Source: Xenophilus arseniciresistens (GTDB lineage: Bacteria; Pseudomonadota; Gammaproteobacteria; Burkholderiales; Burkholderiaceae_C). From it: 64,000 nt of DNA. Below are positions 62,735 to 64,000 of the stretch, in pieces. The translations under genes and the position numbers were made by a program. Position 1 is the first letter of the stretch. Every line of letters begins with the position of its first letter. The stretch spans positions 372,001 to 436,000 of the forward strand of contig NZ_JAQIPB010000002.1 in the NCBI RefSeq assembly GCF_028023875.1. The letters run 5' to 3'. Below the pieces are notes generated by a model. The model was given only the letters and a program-made list of their open reading frames with translations, was not told where the DNA came from and did no database searches.

Positions 62735-63625
62735 ATGAAGATTGGACTCATTGGCCTTGGCAATATCGGCGTTCACTTCGCCAACCGGCTGCTGGCCGCC
62801 GACCACGAACTGCTGGCCTACGACCCCAACCCCGAGGCGCTGGCGCGCGTGGTGGCCAGAGGCGCCACCGCCGCCACCAGCAACGAGGACCTGGCGGCCC
62901 GCGCGGAGGTGGTGCTGCTGTGCCTGCCGCTGCCGCGCATCGTGCTGGAGGTGGCCGCGCAGGTGGCCCGCGGCGGCAAGCCGCGCATCGTGGTGGACCT
63001 GTCGACCACCGGCCCTTCCGTGACCCGCGAAGTGGAGCAGCTGCTGGCGCCGCACGGCATCGCACTGGTGGGCGCGCCCGTCAGCGGCGGCACCGTGGCG
63101 GCCGAGAAGGGCACGCTGGCCGTGATGCCGGCCGGCCCGCAGGCGGCCTTTGCGCAAGTGGAGCCGCTGCTGCGCGTGATCGGCAAGAACATCTTCTACC
63201 TGGGCGAAGACCCGACGCTGGGCCAGACCATGAAGATCATCAACAACACGCTGTACGCCACCAGCATGGTCGCCAGCTGCGAGGCCCTGGTCTACGGCGT
63301 GAAGGCCGGGCTGGACGCCAAGACCATGCTCGACGTGCTGAACGTCTCCAGCGGCCGTTCCTTCGCGACGCTGGAGCGCATCCCGCAGTGCGTGCTGGAC
63401 CGCAGCTTCCCGCTGCGCTTCACCACCGAGCTGCTGCACAAGGACATCAAGATGTGCCTGGACGAAGCCGAGAAGCTGGGCGTGCCCATGCAGGTGAACC
63501 CGGCCGCGCGGCAGTTCCTGGCCTTTGCGATTTCGCAGGGCGACGGCGCGAAAGACAACGTCTTCCCGATCCGCCACATCGAGCAGTGGGCGGGCGTGCA
63601 GTTCGGCGCCAAGCCCGCGGCCTGA
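62735..63625 (+). CDS. 3-hydroxyisobutyrate dehydrogenase-like NAD(P)-dependent dehydrogenase
   Basis: A 296-residue beta-hydroxyacid dehydrogenase. The Rossmann loop is KIGLIGLGNIGVHFANRL, then VVDLSTTGPSVTREVEQL (substrate Ser/Thr), APVSGGTVAAEKGTLAVM, and the catalytic Lys in MKIINNTLYATSMV. Start ATG 62735 gives the compact standard N-terminus. The family oxidises 3-hydroxyisobutyrate, tartronate semialdehyde or related beta-hydroxy acids. It is grouped with a LysR regulator, an RraA-like protein and a Bug receptor, a set often found in organic-acid catabolism in Burkholderiales. Confidence 0.92.
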   Translation: MKIGLIGLGNIGVHFANRLLAADHELLAYDPNPEALARVVARGATAATSNEDLAARAEVVLLCLPLPRIVLEVAAQVARGGKPRIVVDLSTTGPSVTREVEQLLAPHGIALVGAPVSGGTVAAEKGTLAVMPAGPQAAFAQVEPLLRVIGKNIFYLGEDPTLGQTMKIINNTLYATSMVASCEALVYGVKAGLDAKTMLDVLNVSSGRSFATLERIPQCVLDRSFPLRFTTELLHKDIKMCLDEAEKLGVPMQVNPAARQFLAFAISQGDGAKDNVFPIRHIEQWAGVQFGAKPAA

Positions 63626-63662
63626 GCCTTCAAGCACCACAAGACCAGAGACAGAAAGAACA

Positions 63663-64000
63663 ATGATCAGAAGACGTTCCATGCTGGCTGGCGCAGCGAT
63701 GGTCTGCGCACTGCCTGCGCTGCCTTCGCTGGCATCGGCCTATCCCAACAAGCCCATCCGTCTGGTGGTGCCCTTCCCGCCCGGCAGCATCACCGATGTG
63801 GTGGCGCGCGCGTTGTCCGACGGCATGTCGGCGCGGCTGGGCCAGCCGGTGGTGATCGACAACCAGGCCGGCGCCAACGGCATCGTGGGCACGGTGTCGG
63901 CCGTCAAGGCCGCACCCGATGGCTACACCCTGTTCATGGTCGGCGTGAGCACGGGCGCCAGCAACGTCAGCGCCTTCAAGGCCCTGCCCTACGACCCGCG
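63663..64000 (+). CDS. Bug/TctC-family periplasmic solute receptor, partial
   Basis: Only the first 112 residues are in the window; the frame runs off the end. It starts MIRRRSMLAGAAMVC, a signal peptide of the twin-arginine-like type, followed by YPNKPIRLVVPFPPGSITDVVARAL, IDNQAGANGIVGTVSAVK and AAPDGYTLF, all family hallmarks. It lies 37 bases after the dehydrogenase stop, so it is in the same transcript; its ligand is probably the substrate of that pathway. Confidence 0.93.
   Translation, partial: MIRRRSMLAGAAMVCALPALPSLASAYPNKPIRLVVPFPPGSITDVVARALSDGMSARLGQPVVIDNQAGANGIVGTVSAVKAAPDGYTLFMVGVSTGASNVSAFKALPYDP

Overview
This is a very GC-rich, densely coded chromosomal segment. It has four tripartite-tricarboxylate (Bug/TctC-type) periplasmic receptors, none with a TctAB permease beside it, many LysR/IclR/TetR/AraC regulators and many CoA-thioester enzymes. 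That mix points to a versatile aerobic Burkholderiales, most likely a member of the Comamonadaceae (Variovorax/Acidovorax type). Species cannot be fixed from the sequence alone. I see no tRNA, rRNA, insertion sequence, integrase or CRISPR array. No gap without a gene exceeds about 300 bases.

Layout. 1-3208: end of a DUF1254/DUF1214 gene, a Bug receptor and a lipoprotein carboxylesterase. 3165-9684: a divergent LysR regulator and a cluster of SDR, TRAP transporter (P, Q, M) and split transketolase, which looks like a self-contained uptake and cleavage route for a polyol or sugar-like compound. 9724-11630: a GFA-type zinc protein and a sorbosone/PQQ-type dehydrogenase lipoprotein. 11846-16887: a Rieske oxygenase, Bug receptor, SDR, ferredoxin-reductase and IclR cluster of the phthalate-dioxygenase kind, with a repeated 12-bp motif upstream of both ends.

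16915-34003: a large catabolic island resembling the acyclic terpene utilisation (atu) system. The minus strand carries a biotin-dependent acyl-CoA carboxylase (two subunits), a citronellyl-CoA-dehydrogenase-like enzyme, a crotonase, two acyl-CoA ligases, a second acyl-CoA dehydrogenase and three accessory proteins. The plus strand carries an AtuA-family (DUF1446) protein and another acyl-CoA ligase. A BioD-like protein that has lost its P-loop sits between the two arms. An orphan branched-chain-amino-acid-type receptor follows, separated by a ten-copy heptamer repeat.

35575-49033: an AraC regulator and a second CoA-ester island on the minus strand. It holds two acyl-CoA dehydrogenases of the ACAD10/ACAD11 kind, an APH-type phosphotransferase next to one of them, an acyl-CoA ligase, a TRAP DctQM pair without its receptor, a DMT exporter, two SDRs, a quinone-oxidoreductase-like MDR and an unrecognised protein with an internal duplication of a CGSGGRL...CxxC module. 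The phosphotransferase/dehydrogenase pairing suggests catabolism of 4-hydroxyacyl-CoA compounds.

49264-50329: two small coupled membrane-protein genes and a probable small RNA with a strong terminator. 50350-60520: an AidB-like flavoprotein diverging from a TetR-led operon (Bug receptor, CoA transferase, crotonase, nitronate-monooxygenase-like flavoprotein, thiolase and paired PimC/PimD-like dehydrogenases), i.e. uptake, activation and beta-oxidation of an organic acid. 60534-64000: a small hypothetical gene, then LysR, RraA-like, 3-hydroxyisobutyrate-dehydrogenase-like and a partial Bug receptor. A nearly identical operator-promoter block is duplicated in front of the rraA-like and dehydrogenase genes.
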